A DNA stretch of 64,000 nucleotides from a virus, in IMG/VR virus record IMGVR_UViG_3300028372_000004, positions 1 through 64,000 of that record, one strand, 5' to 3'. The position numbers were made by a program, and so were the translations under genes. Shown one piece after another: positions 53,983 to 62,631 of the stretch. The notes below the pieces were generated by a model. The model searched no databases. It was not told the origin of the DNA and worked only from the letters and a program-made list of their open reading frames with translations. How positions within the stretch are numbered: the first letter of the stretch is position 1; the number at the start of each line of letters is the position of its first letter.

Positions 53983-54056
53983 TTGTTTGTCTCTTACGCA
54001 GATTATAATAAGAACGTAATACAAGAATATAACAATAAGAAAAGGAGAATATATTT

Positions 54057-55031
54057 ATGGCTAGACGTTCATTGAAAGCATTGCAGGATAAGATTAACAA
54101 CGAGGGAAAGGACAGCAACAACTCAGGAAGCCTTTTCTACCCGCACTGGAAACTCCCCTTCGACGGTACTACGAAAGTTCGAATTCTCGAAGACCCGAAT
54201 GAAGATAACCCCCTTGCAGTATATGTGACATTCATGGAGCACCGTCTTCACATTGGTGATGATGTCGTCCGTGTCCCGTGTCTTCGAAACAAAGGTAAAG
54301 ATCATAACTGCCCGATCTGTGATTTGGCAAAGAAGTTCTATGACGCCGGTAACGAAGATAAGGGCAAGTACTACTATCGCGATATGTACGCAGTGCTGCG
54401 TGCTGTTGTAACCAAGGACGGTCTTGAATATAGTGATGGTGAAGAGACTGCCAAGGGTAAGGTAAAGGTATTCAAGTTCAGCTATCAGATTTTCAACAAG
54501 CTCAAGGCAGAGATTGCTAAGCTTGAGGATGATGATCTGTTCTGGGACTTGGAAGAAGGTCTTGACTTTGCTATCGTTAAAGATAAGCAAATAGGCAAGG
54601 GTGGTCAAGAATACGGCAAGTATGACTTGTCCAGTGGATTTGTCCGTAAGCCTTCTGCTGTGCCTGATGATTGGCGCAGTGAAATTCCCGAAGAGCCTCT
54701 CTCTGCACTTCTATCTGAAATCCCGTCTTACGATGAGGCCGACGCAACACTTCAGAAGCATCTGAAGTCGTTGATGGGTGAATCTGACGATGGTGATGGT
54801 GATGATAAAACGACCTCTGAAGACGATTTGATGGAAAAACTCAAGCGTCAACAGAGCAAGAATAAAAAGGCTGAAGAGCCTGTGGCAGAAGAGGAAAAGG
54901 AAAAGGAAAAGGACGAACCTGTGTCTAAAGATACGCCCGATGATGATTCTGATAACCCTCTTGCTGGTTTGGTGGATGGTGATGACGATGATGATGATGA
55001 TGATGATATTTTGTCTCAGCTTCGTAGTTAA
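54057..55031 (+). CDS. 32: single-stranded DNA-binding protein gp32
   Basis: 324 residues. N-terminal basic region (RRSLKALQDKI; T4 gp32 binds cooperatively through such a segment), an OB-fold core with the zinc cluster CLRNKGKDHNCPICDLAKKF (Cys, His, CxxC) and DMYAVLRAVVTKDGLEYSDG, and a very acidic C-terminal tail (GDDDDDDDDDILSQL) that binds partner proteins. It coats ssDNA and coordinates replication and recombination. AAGGAG ribosome site; a terminator follows. Confidence 0.95.
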   Translation: MARRSLKALQDKINNEGKDSNNSGSLFYPHWKLPFDGTTKVRILEDPNEDNPLAVYVTFMEHRLHIGDDVVRVPCLRNKGKDHNCPICDLAKKFYDAGNEDKGKYYYRDMYAVLRAVVTKDGLEYSDGEETAKGKVKVFKFSYQIFNKLKAEIAKLEDDDLFWDLEEGLDFAIVKDKQIGKGGQEYGKYDLSSGFVRKPSAVPDDWRSEIPEEPLSALLSEIPSYDEADATLQKHLKSLMGESDDGDGDDKTTSEDDLMEKLKRQQSKNKKAEEPVAEEEKEKEKDEPVSKDTPDDDSDNPLAGLVDGDDDDDDDDDILSQLRS

Positions 55032-55050
55032 TCGTTAGTAGTAACTACAT

Positions 55051-55078
55051 GAAGGGGGCGGAAACGCCCCCTTCTGTT
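55051..55078 (+). terminator. intrinsic terminator after gp32
   Basis: GAAGGGGGCG-GAAA-CGCCCCCTTC followed by TGTT. Frames that start at 55049 inside it are not genes. Confidence 0.85.
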
Positions 55079-55105
55079 CTACAACAATCATTCATTGGAG
55101 ATAAT

Positions 55106-56260
55106 ATGTCAGATTTTATGAAGAAGTATAAGAAAGCAGTTGAAAAAGATAAGGCCCGCAATGCAAAATTACTACCCGACCCAACCTATTACCTACATAC
55201 TGGAAGCTATTCTCTCAACAGACTAATGTCTGGTAAATTCGAGGGTGGTGCTCCACAGGGAAGGATTGTATCATTTGGTGGACACTCAAGCTCTGGTAAG
55301 AGTTTGGTAGGAGCATCTATTTTGGCACATAACCTAAAAAACGGTGGTATCGGTATTGTAATAGATAGTGAAGGCGCTATTGATAATCGTTTCTTGGCGG
55401 GTGTTGGTATTGATGTTACTGATGAAGATACGATGAGCCGTTTTTTGCGTGAAGGCACGTCAGAAATTACCCATTGTAGTAGGATCGTTAATAACTTTAT
55501 CCGTGACTATGCGGAATCGGGTGATGACACGCGAGTAGTTATTTTCGTTGATTCGTTGGATAACTTGTTCACAGACAGTGAGACGAAAGATATCAATACT
55601 GTAGGTGATCTTGGTGGTGATCAGGGTCAGCGAGCAAAGCAGCTTAAGCGCATGCTACTGTCTTGGACTCATTCTATAAGTACACTGAACATTACAATCA
55701 TTTGTTCTAAGCAGGTATATGTTGAGCAGGATAAATTCAAAGCCTATGAAGAACCTTGGGTGTTTACGGAATCGCTGAAGTATCCGTGCTCACAAATTAT
55801 AGTTGTCGAAAAGCTTCAGTTCAAGGACAAGGCGACTAAAGAGCACAAGGGCTTCACACTGAAAGCTAAGAGTTACAAGAATCGCCATACTAAAGAAAAG
55901 CAAGTTGCAAAAATTGAAGTACCGTTTAAAGATGGACTTGATCCGTATGCGGGTCTTCTTGAAATTGCTGAGCAGCTTGGCGTAGTTATAAAAAATAACG
56001 CATGGTACTCATTCGCAAATGATAATGCTGATATGCCTAAGTTCCAGCGTAAAACAGCAGAGAATGATCCAGATACGATGGAAGCTATTCTCACATTGTG
56101 CTGTAAGGCTAATGATGAAGAATTGGTTCTAGAGCCAATTCTAGATGAATATTTGTCTGAACTTGATAAACCAAGCGAAGAAACACAGGAGTCTGGTAAG
56201 GCACGGCGTCAACGTAAAGCTAATGAAGCGCTTGAGGATTCTGATGACGATTCTGAATGA
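55106..56260 (+). CDS. uvsX: UvsX recombinase (RecA-like)
   Basis: 384 residues from ATG 55106 (GGAG upstream). Walker A FGGHSSSGKSLVGASIL, GIVIDSEGAIDNRFL, Walker B VVIFVDSLDNLF and an L2-type segment near ICSKQVYVEQDK place it in the RecA/UvsX family. It forms filaments on ssDNA with UvsY and displaces gp32 for strand exchange. The C terminus is charged, as in T4 UvsX. It overlaps the next gene by 17 bp. Confidence 0.94.
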   Translation: MSDFMKKYKKAVEKDKARNAKLLPDPTYYLHTGSYSLNRLMSGKFEGGAPQGRIVSFGGHSSSGKSLVGASILAHNLKNGGIGIVIDSEGAIDNRFLAGVGIDVTDEDTMSRFLREGTSEITHCSRIVNNFIRDYAESGDDTRVVIFVDSLDNLFTDSETKDINTVGDLGGDQGQRAKQLKRMLLSWTHSISTLNITIICSKQVYVEQDKFKAYEEPWVFTESLKYPCSQIIVVEKLQFKDKATKEHKGFTLKAKSYKNRHTKEKQVAKIEVPFKDGLDPYAGLLEIAEQLGVVIKNNAWYSFANDNADMPKFQRKTAENDPDTMEAILTLCCKANDEELVLEPILDEYLSELDKPSEETQESGKARRQRKANEALEDSDDDSE

Positions 56261-56804
56261 TCTAAAAATAAAAGAGAAGTTTGAAAAGAGAACACTTAAT
56301 AAGTATGAAGACCTTCTCTATAAAACATTTCAGGTCATTTATGAAGTGGATGCATTTATTGAGTGGGAGAGAATCTTTCGGTTCTCTCCCACCAGTAACT
56401 TTATAATGGTATCTGGAACCGCTCTTGTGGCAGAAGGTCAGAAACTACCATCTGGTACAAACATTGACAATGATTTAGTACTTGAGGTTAGCTTCACGGT
56501 TCCATGGGAAATGTTGGATGACGGTTCTAGTGCTTATCAAATAGCAGATGCCGCTAAGTCCATTGGCGTCGCCCGTAGTGTTTCTACACCAAAAGAATTC
56601 CACAATAATCTACGCGATGTGAACTTTACAATGGCCACGTTGCAAGAACTGCTTCCCGATATTGAAAAGTTAGCGAAGCAAGCACAGGAGGAACCAGATA
56701 TTACTACAATAAAGCTCCCACCACACTTAGACGGATTTGATTTAAGTGGTCTCACAGAAGAACAAAAACAAAGCCTAATGCTTAGTGAAGTAACCCGTAA
56801 ATGA
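56244..56804 (+). CDS. hypothetical protein in uvsX operon
   Basis: 186 residues from ATG 56244, overlapping uvsX. TILNDLKIKEKFEKRTLNKY, FIMVSGTALVAEGQKLPSGT and a C-terminal helical end LSGLTEEQKQSLMLSEVTRK. Located between uvsX and the uvsY-like gene, so a recombination or replication role is likely. Family not recognised. Confidence 0.8.
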   Translation: MTILNDLKIKEKFEKRTLNKYEDLLYKTFQVIYEVDAFIEWERIFRFSPTSNFIMVSGTALVAEGQKLPSGTNIDNDLVLEVSFTVPWEMLDDGSSAYQIADAAKSIGVARSVSTPKEFHNNLRDVNFTMATLQELLPDIEKLAKQAQEEPDITTIKLPPHLDGFDLSGLTEEQKQSLMLSEVTRK

Positions 56805-57307
56805 AAGATATTGCAAAAATTCGTAAAACCATACATTTGCTCAAGCCGAGTGCGTTGAATGATCTTGAGAATGACTTATCCAATTTGACAGAAATTTTGG
56901 ATGAGTATGACAAAATCTCGTCCGTTTCTAAGGACTTGGTTGCACTCCCCAACAAGCATTTGTCCGAGGCGTTGGCAACGCAGCCGTCTGAATACCTATT
57001 TTTTAAGCGCTGTTGCGTAAACTTGAAGGGAATATTAGATGCGCTTGAGGCAAACGTAAGGTACATGCGGGGTGTGAAATATGAGAGTATTCGCAGAGGT
57101 GAATCTCGCGAGTTGAACGATAGGGCAATTAACTCAATTATTGATGGTGATGCGGATATTCGTCAAGCGCAATTTAATGCTCTGCTGGTCAAAGATATGT
57201 ACGACCGCTTTCATGCTATTGTTGAATCATATCAGCAGCGTGGATATGCGTTGAATAACATCACGAAGTCATTAGAAATATCAGCAATAGATTACCTAAT
57301 ACAATGA
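56801..57307 (+). CDS. UvsY-like recombination mediator
   Basis: 168 residues. The C-terminal two thirds, LEANVRYMRGVKYESIRRGE, LNDRAINSIIDGDADIRQAQ and VKDMYDRFHAIVESYQQRGY, follows the pattern of T4 UvsY (Y.sG...........SA.....V.....qy.g.l...... sRGfai). Helical, basic, 30 residues longer than T4 UvsY. It would load UvsX onto gp32-coated DNA. Gene order uvsX-x-uvsY-uvsW supports the call. Confidence 0.75.
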   Translation: MKDIAKIRKTIHLLKPSALNDLENDLSNLTEILDEYDKISSVSKDLVALPNKHLSEALATQPSEYLFFKRCCVNLKGILDALEANVRYMRGVKYESIRRGESRELNDRAINSIIDGDADIRQAQFNALLVKDMYDRFHAIVESYQQRGYALNNITKSLEISAIDYLIQ

Positions 57308-58797
57308 AGCAAGCATCTGTATACATTGTCGATGAAGTATATGCAACCGTTCAGGGCCTATCTGTGGGTGATATGGATGAACTTTATAACCGTCATGCTA
57401 TCCATGCAAAGGGATATCGGCACAACCCCAAATTCAAGCTCGGGATATGGGACGGTCGCATTGCGTTTTTCAAGAAGCCTTTAGGTAAGACTTATGTAAA
57501 GCTGCTTCCTGAAATCATTGACTATCTTAGGATGCGTGATTATGATATCACTCTTACGGATAATCGCAAGAGCGTAGACCTTGTATGTAAGCCCGTCACT
57601 AAAGATTATTTAAAGGATATGGGGTATGATATTGAACTTGGTGAGCATCAAGTTCGAGGCATAAATGCTCTTATAGGTGAAGCGGGAGGCATCTTTGAAG
57701 GAGGCACTGGTGCAGGAAAAACGATAATGACTGCGGCTCTGGCTCATACATACGAACAGGAGCACGGGTTTAGAACAATAACTATTGTTCCAACGTCTGA
57801 TCTTATTGACCAAACGTACAATGAAATGGTAGAATACGGAGTTGATGTAGGGCGCTATGGTGGTAACACAAAAGATATAGAGCACCATCACCTAGTTAGT
57901 ACATGGCAGTCCTTGAATAACAACAAAGGTATCATTGGTCAATTCGAAGTTGTCATTGTGGATGAGTGCCACGGAGTGCGTGGGCAAATTCTACAAGAAC
58001 TCATGAATGACCACGCAAAGAAAGCTGTTGTTCGTATGGGATTGACAGGTACTATACCTGAAGATGAAATTGACCAGATGCATGTACGAGTCACTTTGGG
58101 TGACGTTGTTGAAAAGGTAGAAGCATCCGAATTGATTGCCAGTGGTTGGCTTGCACGGCTGAAATTATACTCGTATGAATTGGTCGAAGACTTACGGGCA
58201 GAGTATCATGAATTTTGTAATGACAACCCAGAGCAGGCGGCAGACCTAACATACAACAAGTTTCGAGAAAAGTATCTTCCTGATTACCAGTCTGAAAAGA
58301 AGTTCATTCAAAAGCGCGAAGAGCGTCTAGACTTTTTGGCTAAGTTAATAAGTAAGCCAACGAAGAATACATTAGTTCTTGTCCCCAATGTAGAATTTGG
58401 TAAGAAGATTACAAAGAGGATACCCGGTGCGATTTTCTTCTACGGACAAGATTCAAAAGCAGTAAGAGCACAGATATATGATTCGTATAAAGACAACGAT
58501 GATATCGTTGCCATTACAACTTTTTCGTTAGCATCAACTGGATTGAATATCAAGAGAGTGTTTAATCTATTCTTGATTGATGCGGGTAAAAGCTATGTTC
58601 AGGTTATTCAAAGTATTGGTCGAGGGTTACGCCGTGCTCACGACAAGTATACAGTAAGGGTCTATGACGTTTACAGTGATTTAAAATTCTCTAAGAGACA
58701 CGGTGCTAACAGAAAAAAACATTATAAAAATAAGAACTACCCATTTAAGACAGACAAGATCGACTATCTGGGATGGTTCCAAGGAGAAAATGATTAA
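57304..58797 (+). CDS. uvsW: UvsW helicase
   Basis: 497 residues, SF2 helicase. Walker A IFEGGTGAGKTIMTAALA (about 130-147), TIVPTSDLIDQ (Ia), DECH box VVIVDECHGVRGQ, MGLTGTIPEDE (III), NTLVLVPNVEFGKKI (IV), ITTFSLASTGLNIKRVFNL (V) and VQVIQSIGRGLRR (VI). It unwinds D-loops, R-loops and forks during recombination-dependent replication. Coupled to uvsY by ATGA. Confidence 0.95.
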   Translation: MKQASVYIVDEVYATVQGLSVGDMDELYNRHAIHAKGYRHNPKFKLGIWDGRIAFFKKPLGKTYVKLLPEIIDYLRMRDYDITLTDNRKSVDLVCKPVTKDYLKDMGYDIELGEHQVRGINALIGEAGGIFEGGTGAGKTIMTAALAHTYEQEHGFRTITIVPTSDLIDQTYNEMVEYGVDVGRYGGNTKDIEHHHLVSTWQSLNNNKGIIGQFEVVIVDECHGVRGQILQELMNDHAKKAVVRMGLTGTIPEDEIDQMHVRVTLGDVVEKVEASELIASGWLARLKLYSYELVEDLRAEYHEFCNDNPEQAADLTYNKFREKYLPDYQSEKKFIQKREERLDFLAKLISKPTKNTLVLVPNVEFGKKITKRIPGAIFFYGQDSKAVRAQIYDSYKDNDDIVAITTFSLASTGLNIKRVFNLFLIDAGKSYVQVIQSIGRGLRRAHDKYTVRVYDVYSDLKFSKRHGANRKKHYKNKNYPFKTDKIDYLGWFQGEND

Positions 58798-59294
58798 TGG
58801 TAATTTCAGATGAAAACTCGTATCCAATATTGATTGAGAGTATTGACACACCTACTCTAACAGATTATTTTTGGGTACTGCAACTATCCATGGATGGCAT
58901 GATGGATTTTACTCTACAGCCACTGAATATGTTTGAAGAACAGACCACTCGCACTCTTGAGTTTTTGATCGATGGTTATTTGATCGAAGCCCCAACAAAC
59001 TGGAATATTCTGGTCTTCTCAGAAGAGACTGCACAGCTTGACGTTGCTGAAATTTCTGATTTGACACGGGCAAAGTTTACGGGTGTCGTTTATCACCACA
59101 AGACTGGTAAAATAACTGCGGGTCCTATTACTGTGGTAGATTATCATGCAGAAGCTCACATTAGAAATCCGACGCTAAATAAACATACCATGTTGTGTCA
59201 CCATGTGGGTCCTGATGCTTGGGTGTGTTTGGCACCAACAGACAACTATAACAAGTACCTGAAAGGCGCACTTGTTGGTGATTTAATGGTATAG
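58797..59294 (+). CDS. hypothetical protein
   Basis: 165 residues, overlapping the uvsW stop. Beta-rich (YFWVLQLSMDGMMDFTLQPL, KFTGVVYHHKTGKITAGPIT). Ends with tandem stops TAG TGA. Family not recognised. Confidence 0.78.
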   Translation: MVISDENSYPILIESIDTPTLTDYFWVLQLSMDGMMDFTLQPLNMFEEQTTRTLEFLIDGYLIEAPTNWNILVFSEETAQLDVAEISDLTRAKFTGVVYHHKTGKITAGPITVVDYHAEAHIRNPTLNKHTMLCHHVGPDAWVCLAPTDNYNKYLKGALVGDLMV

Positions 59295-59304
59295 TGAGGG
59301 AATT

Positions 59305-59736
59305 ATGGCTAGTAGAAAAAAAAGAGTAAAGAAAGTAACTATCGCAGAACTTCAGTCGTATGTCCAAGGTGCAATTGACCTGAACGATGAAGACTGGCAT
59401 CCCGATAAAACTCAATGGGAAAAGATAGTTGACATGTTGATGAATGTAAAGGTTGATCCCCCAAAAGTTGAGCGGATTGTTGAGCAGACTCCAGTACAAC
59501 AACCCTATTATGCGCAGCAGGGGCCAAATGCAAATGCGGATAGTGCATTGACTGGAGAATCGTTAGATGGTAATACTAAGCGTCCTCGGCAGCTTGATTT
59601 ACGTGAAGGTAAAGGTTATGAAATTAAACATGATGGCACTTTCGAAAAGCAAGGGGATGTGTTAAAATCGGGTATTAAGGTTAAGACACCAACAATTGAT
59701 ACGTCGGTTGATGACTACGATTCACCATTTGGGTAA
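59305..59736 (+). CDS. hypothetical protein
   Basis: 143 residues. Basic N terminus (ASRKKRVKKVTIAEL), a helical patch (YVQGAIDLNDEDWHPDKTQW), and a low-complexity polar C-terminal half (VEQTPVQQPYYAQQGPNAN). Likely a flexible linker protein. ATG follows GAGGGAATT. Family not recognised. Confidence 0.75.
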   Translation: MASRKKRVKKVTIAELQSYVQGAIDLNDEDWHPDKTQWEKIVDMLMNVKVDPPKVERIVEQTPVQQPYYAQQGPNANADSALTGESLDGNTKRPRQLDLREGKGYEIKHDGTFEKQGDVLKSGIKVKTPTIDTSVDDYDSPFG

Positions 59737-59737
59737 T

Positions 59738-60298
59738 ATGGCACTCGATAACTTTCATACAATATTGGATGGTAGAATCCTTTGCGGGGACGGTGACTCT
59801 ATTGCTGAGTTGCCGTTTCTGTATCAACATCTGCTCGATGGTGGTGATGCGTCGGATTTATTCGTTTCCAAAGAAGATTACGAATCTGATGAAATACAGA
59901 CGTATAACAAAAAATTCAAGAATGATGTTGTTAAATATAAAACATCATTCAATTCCATATCAACCGAATGGAATATTCCTAAACGATACAAAGACTTAGA
60001 TGTAGCAGACTACATCTGGAAAAGGTTACAGAAAGAAGCTAAGCGCGCGAAGCTTTCTCCAGACGAATATCAAGAACGTCTATCCCGCACTAAAATGGAG
60101 CTTCGCATTTGGAAGAAACGAGACTTACTTGGGTTGTTGCGTACACTGATCTACGTTGTGAATATATTTGAGGAAAATAAGGTTGTGTGGGGTACCGGGA
60201 GAGGTAGTTCTTGTGCATCATATATACTATACTTAATTGGCATTCATCAAGTAGACAGTGTAAAATATGATTTAGACCTTGGTGAATTTTTCCGTTAA
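59738..60298 (+). CDS. small protein with DNA polymerase III alpha-like motif
   Basis: 186 residues from ATG 59738. N-terminal acidic/helical part unknown; the C-terminal 50 residues read VVWGTGRGSSCASYILYLIG then DSVKYDLDLGEFFR. This matches the PHP-proximal GRGSAAGSLVAYxLGIT..DP.xYDLLFERFL motif of bacterial Pol III alpha (C-family). The rest of that polymerase is absent. It may be a domain fragment with a structural or regulatory role in replication. Confidence 0.7.
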   Translation: MALDNFHTILDGRILCGDGDSIAELPFLYQHLLDGGDASDLFVSKEDYESDEIQTYNKKFKNDVVKYKTSFNSISTEWNIPKRYKDLDVADYIWKRLQKEAKRAKLSPDEYQERLSRTKMELRIWKKRDLLGLLRTLIYVVNIFEENKVVWGTGRGSSCASYILYLIGIHQVDSVKYDLDLGEFFR

Positions 60299-60306
60299 AG
60301 GTCTAG

Positions 60307-60314
60307 TATAAATA
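60307..60314 (+). promoter_or_regulatory. T4-late-type box TATAAATA
   Basis: Exact octamer, 26 bp before the ATG at 60341. Confidence 0.65.
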
Positions 60315-60340
60315 TAAGCACAACAACAAGAGGTATTATA

Positions 60341-60715
60341 ATGTCGAATAACCGTAAATCTCAAAGCATTCGTGGACAATCTGTAGACTTTGACCTTCTA
60401 CGAGTCAAAGCTGCTATTGAAACCAACGATAAGCCGGACAGCGTAGAAATGCGTGAGAAGTATATTGATATTCGTCGCCGTCGTAATCCTCGCCGCAATG
60501 TTTCTGATTTAGAAAACGAACAGCGCGGTAACGAATCTGATGCCCGTGAAAAGATACAGAAAAGCCGCGAAGCACGGTTGCAGCGTGAAGCAGAGGAAAC
60601 GACAGTCGATGATATTCTGGGAGATTCGTCTCCAACTCCAATTCAGGAAGCTTCTTCCGAACCAAAACGAACTAGCCGTAAGAAAATTGTACGACGCAGC
60701 AAAACAGAAGACTAA
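60341..60715 (+). CDS. basic hypothetical late protein
   Basis: 124 residues, strongly charged and Arg-rich (DIRRRRNPRRNVSDLENEQR, PKRTSRKKIVRRSK). Behind a late box, so a late, possibly virion or DNA-associated protein. Family not recognised. Confidence 0.72.
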   Translation: MSNNRKSQSIRGQSVDFDLLRVKAAIETNDKPDSVEMREKYIDIRRRRNPRRNVSDLENEQRGNESDAREKIQKSREARLQREAEETTVDDILGDSSPTPIQEASSEPKRTSRKKIVRRSKTED

Positions 60716-60724
60716 GGAGATTTT

Positions 60725-61060
60725 ATGAAGCAGCGTTCAGAAGTTGATCCGATCAATGATCAGATTGTATTTGAATTTTTAGAAGACACCACGCAGGGTA
60801 AGTTCAACGAAAAAACTAGTGGTGGTGTTTTGATTGTAGAACAGGCAGATAAACAAGTTCAAGGCAGCCGTTGGGTGCGAGTACTTGCCAAAGGCCCCAA
60901 TGTATCAGAAGGAATCGCTCCCGGTAATATTGTTTTGATTCAGAATTTGAAATGGACTAGTAAGTTTAGACTCACTGATAAAGATTATTGGGTTACAAAC
61001 GAAGAGTCAATTCTCGCAACATGGGATGATATGGTTAATCTTCCGGGTGAAGTTGCGTAA
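60725..61060 (+). CDS. gp31/GroES-like co-chaperonin
   Basis: 111 residues, AAGGAG upstream. Beta-barrel GroES pattern: INDQIVFEFLEDTTQGKFNE, a mobile-loop region KTSGGVLIVEQA (GGV instead of GGI), VRVLAKGPNVSEGIAPGNIV, and SILATWDD. The insertion and longer loop resemble T4 gp31, which replaces GroES for gp23 folding. Second co-chaperonin candidate besides 13473. Confidence 0.85.
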   Translation: MKQRSEVDPINDQIVFEFLEDTTQGKFNEKTSGGVLIVEQADKQVQGSRWVRVLAKGPNVSEGIAPGNIVLIQNLKWTSKFRLTDKDYWVTNEESILATWDDMVNLPGEVA

Positions 61061-61069
61061 CATACCGTT

Positions 61070-61939
61070 ATGAAGCCGTATATTTTTCCATCACTAGCTA
61101 TGCTCGTGGCGCTGGCAATTGCTGCTGGCGCTGCGCTGTTTACAGTTCTTGGATTTCGGGAACTGTTTGAACCTAGCCTCAAGATTATGTACATGGCTGC
61201 GGTTATTGAGGTTGGAAAAGTTATGGCAGTATCGGCATTATATCAATTTCGTGATATCATAGGATGGGCGTGGAAAAGCGTACTATTCATACTTATCATT
61301 ATCGCTATGGCTGTAACTTCAATGGGTGTGTATGGCTATCTGGCAAGCTCGTATCAAAAAGATACTCTAGCAATTACCCAGAACGATGCTCGTATAGAGC
61401 TAATGGACAGCCGTAGAGAGCGATTAGAGCAACGTTTAGAGAATATTGATGCACAGATTGCCGAAGTACCAGAAACTTACGTATCGAAGCGTATGGAGCT
61501 TATAGCCACGTTTGCACCCGAGAAAGAGTCCGTTGTACAGGAACTCGATCAATTAGCACGAGAAGAATCCGAAATAAAGCTTGAACGCATTGAGCAACAA
61601 ACTGAGTTTGGTGCTATCCTTTTATTGGCAGAGTCGGTAGACTGGCTTGACCCAACTAATGCGATGCTGTATTTCATACTTGCAGTTATATTCATATTTG
61701 ACCCCATGGCTGTTGTATTAACCTATGTGGCGAATGTGGGCTTTGCCAATATCTCTAATAAAAAGCAACAGGAAATGGATATTGATACTATCAATTCAGT
61801 CATGAGTCAGATAAAGAGTGATCAAGTTGACATTACGGATGCACTAACTAAAGCACTTGAAAAGGTTGATAGTATTCAATCACCCTCACCCAATTCCCGT
61901 TCAGGGATTATTGATTCTATGAGAAAACAAGAAGATTAA
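61070..61939 (+). CDS. membrane protein with central coiled coil
   Basis: 289 residues. Three N-terminal transmembrane helices (LAMLVALAIAAGAALFTVLG, VLFILIIIAMAVTSMGVYGY) and one near residue 200 (MLYFILAVIFIFDPMAVVLT), with a cytoplasmic or periplasmic coiled coil between (RIELMDSRRERLEQRLENID). Late or early timing unclear. A similar layout occurs in T4-like marine phages without assigned role. Confidence 0.8.
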   Translation: MKPYIFPSLAMLVALAIAAGAALFTVLGFRELFEPSLKIMYMAAVIEVGKVMAVSALYQFRDIIGWAWKSVLFILIIIAMAVTSMGVYGYLASSYQKDTLAITQNDARIELMDSRRERLEQRLENIDAQIAEVPETYVSKRMELIATFAPEKESVVQELDQLAREESEIKLERIEQQTEFGAILLLAESVDWLDPTNAMLYFILAVIFIFDPMAVVLTYVANVGFANISNKKQQEMDIDTINSVMSQIKSDQVDITDALTKALEKVDSIQSPSPNSRSGIIDSMRKQED

Positions 61940-61959
61940 TACCTAATGGAGACGTGTTG

Positions 61960-62577
61960 ATGGACTATGTGGTGGTTGGTACGGGCCGAGGTGGCACGGG
62001 TTACATGTCTCATTTGCTCCGACATAACGGAATCGCGTGTGGTCATGAGCAGGTATGTAACTGGAGAAACGATGACTATGGTTTGGTGATTAGAGATACT
62101 ACATGGCAAGCTGAAAGCTCATGGTTCGTTGCCCCACAACTTGCACGAATCGAAGAGTGCAATCCAAACTTGATAGCTCTCCATGTTTGGCGCGATCCGG
62201 TTCTTGTAGTGAAATCCTTTCTTGACCTTGGTCAAGTAATTGAAGAATGTAAAAGTTTGCAGTACATAGCAAAATATTTGCAGCATCAACCCGGCCAAAA
62301 CTATGTAGATTTTTTTACTCGCTATTGGATCACATGGCATAATATGATCATAGAATCAACCATTAATAAATTGGTAGTTCCACTTCACGACATTAATATA
62401 GACAGGATATCCACGTTTCTAGGCAGGGAAATGAAACCTTTCTCAGAAGTCGTTAATACGAAAAGCAATGCAAAGAAGCACAACTATTCTTACACAGAAA
62501 TCGAGGATAGAATTATTTCAACTGGTCTTAGAGCCGAAGTCGATCAAATGCTATGTAGACTAGAAGAATACTCTTGA
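61960..62577 (+). CDS. sulfotransferase-like protein (3)
   Basis: 205 residues from ATG 61960 (GGAG eight bases earlier). PAPS-type loop VGTGRGGTGYMSHLLRHNG and the 3'-phosphate segment ALHVWRDPVLVVKSFLD, with INKLVVPLHDINIDRISTFL later. Third member of the family here, from a different subgroup, lying between the membrane protein and clamp loader. Confidence 0.78.
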   Translation: MDYVVVGTGRGGTGYMSHLLRHNGIACGHEQVCNWRNDDYGLVIRDTTWQAESSWFVAPQLARIEECNPNLIALHVWRDPVLVVKSFLDLGQVIEECKSLQYIAKYLQHQPGQNYVDFFTRYWITWHNMIIESTINKLVVPLHDINIDRISTFLGREMKPFSEVVNTKSNAKKHNYSYTEIEDRIISTGLRAEVDQMLCRLEEYS

Positions 62578-62631
62578 TTTCTTCCTTACAATAACGTATA
62601 ATCCTTCGCCTAAACAACAAGGATAACAAAT

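Noticed and set aside
55049-55105. Extension of UvsX to an earlier ATG at 55049
   Set aside because: Those codons lie in a strong intrinsic terminator; ATG 55106 has a proper ribosome site and gives a normal UvsX start.
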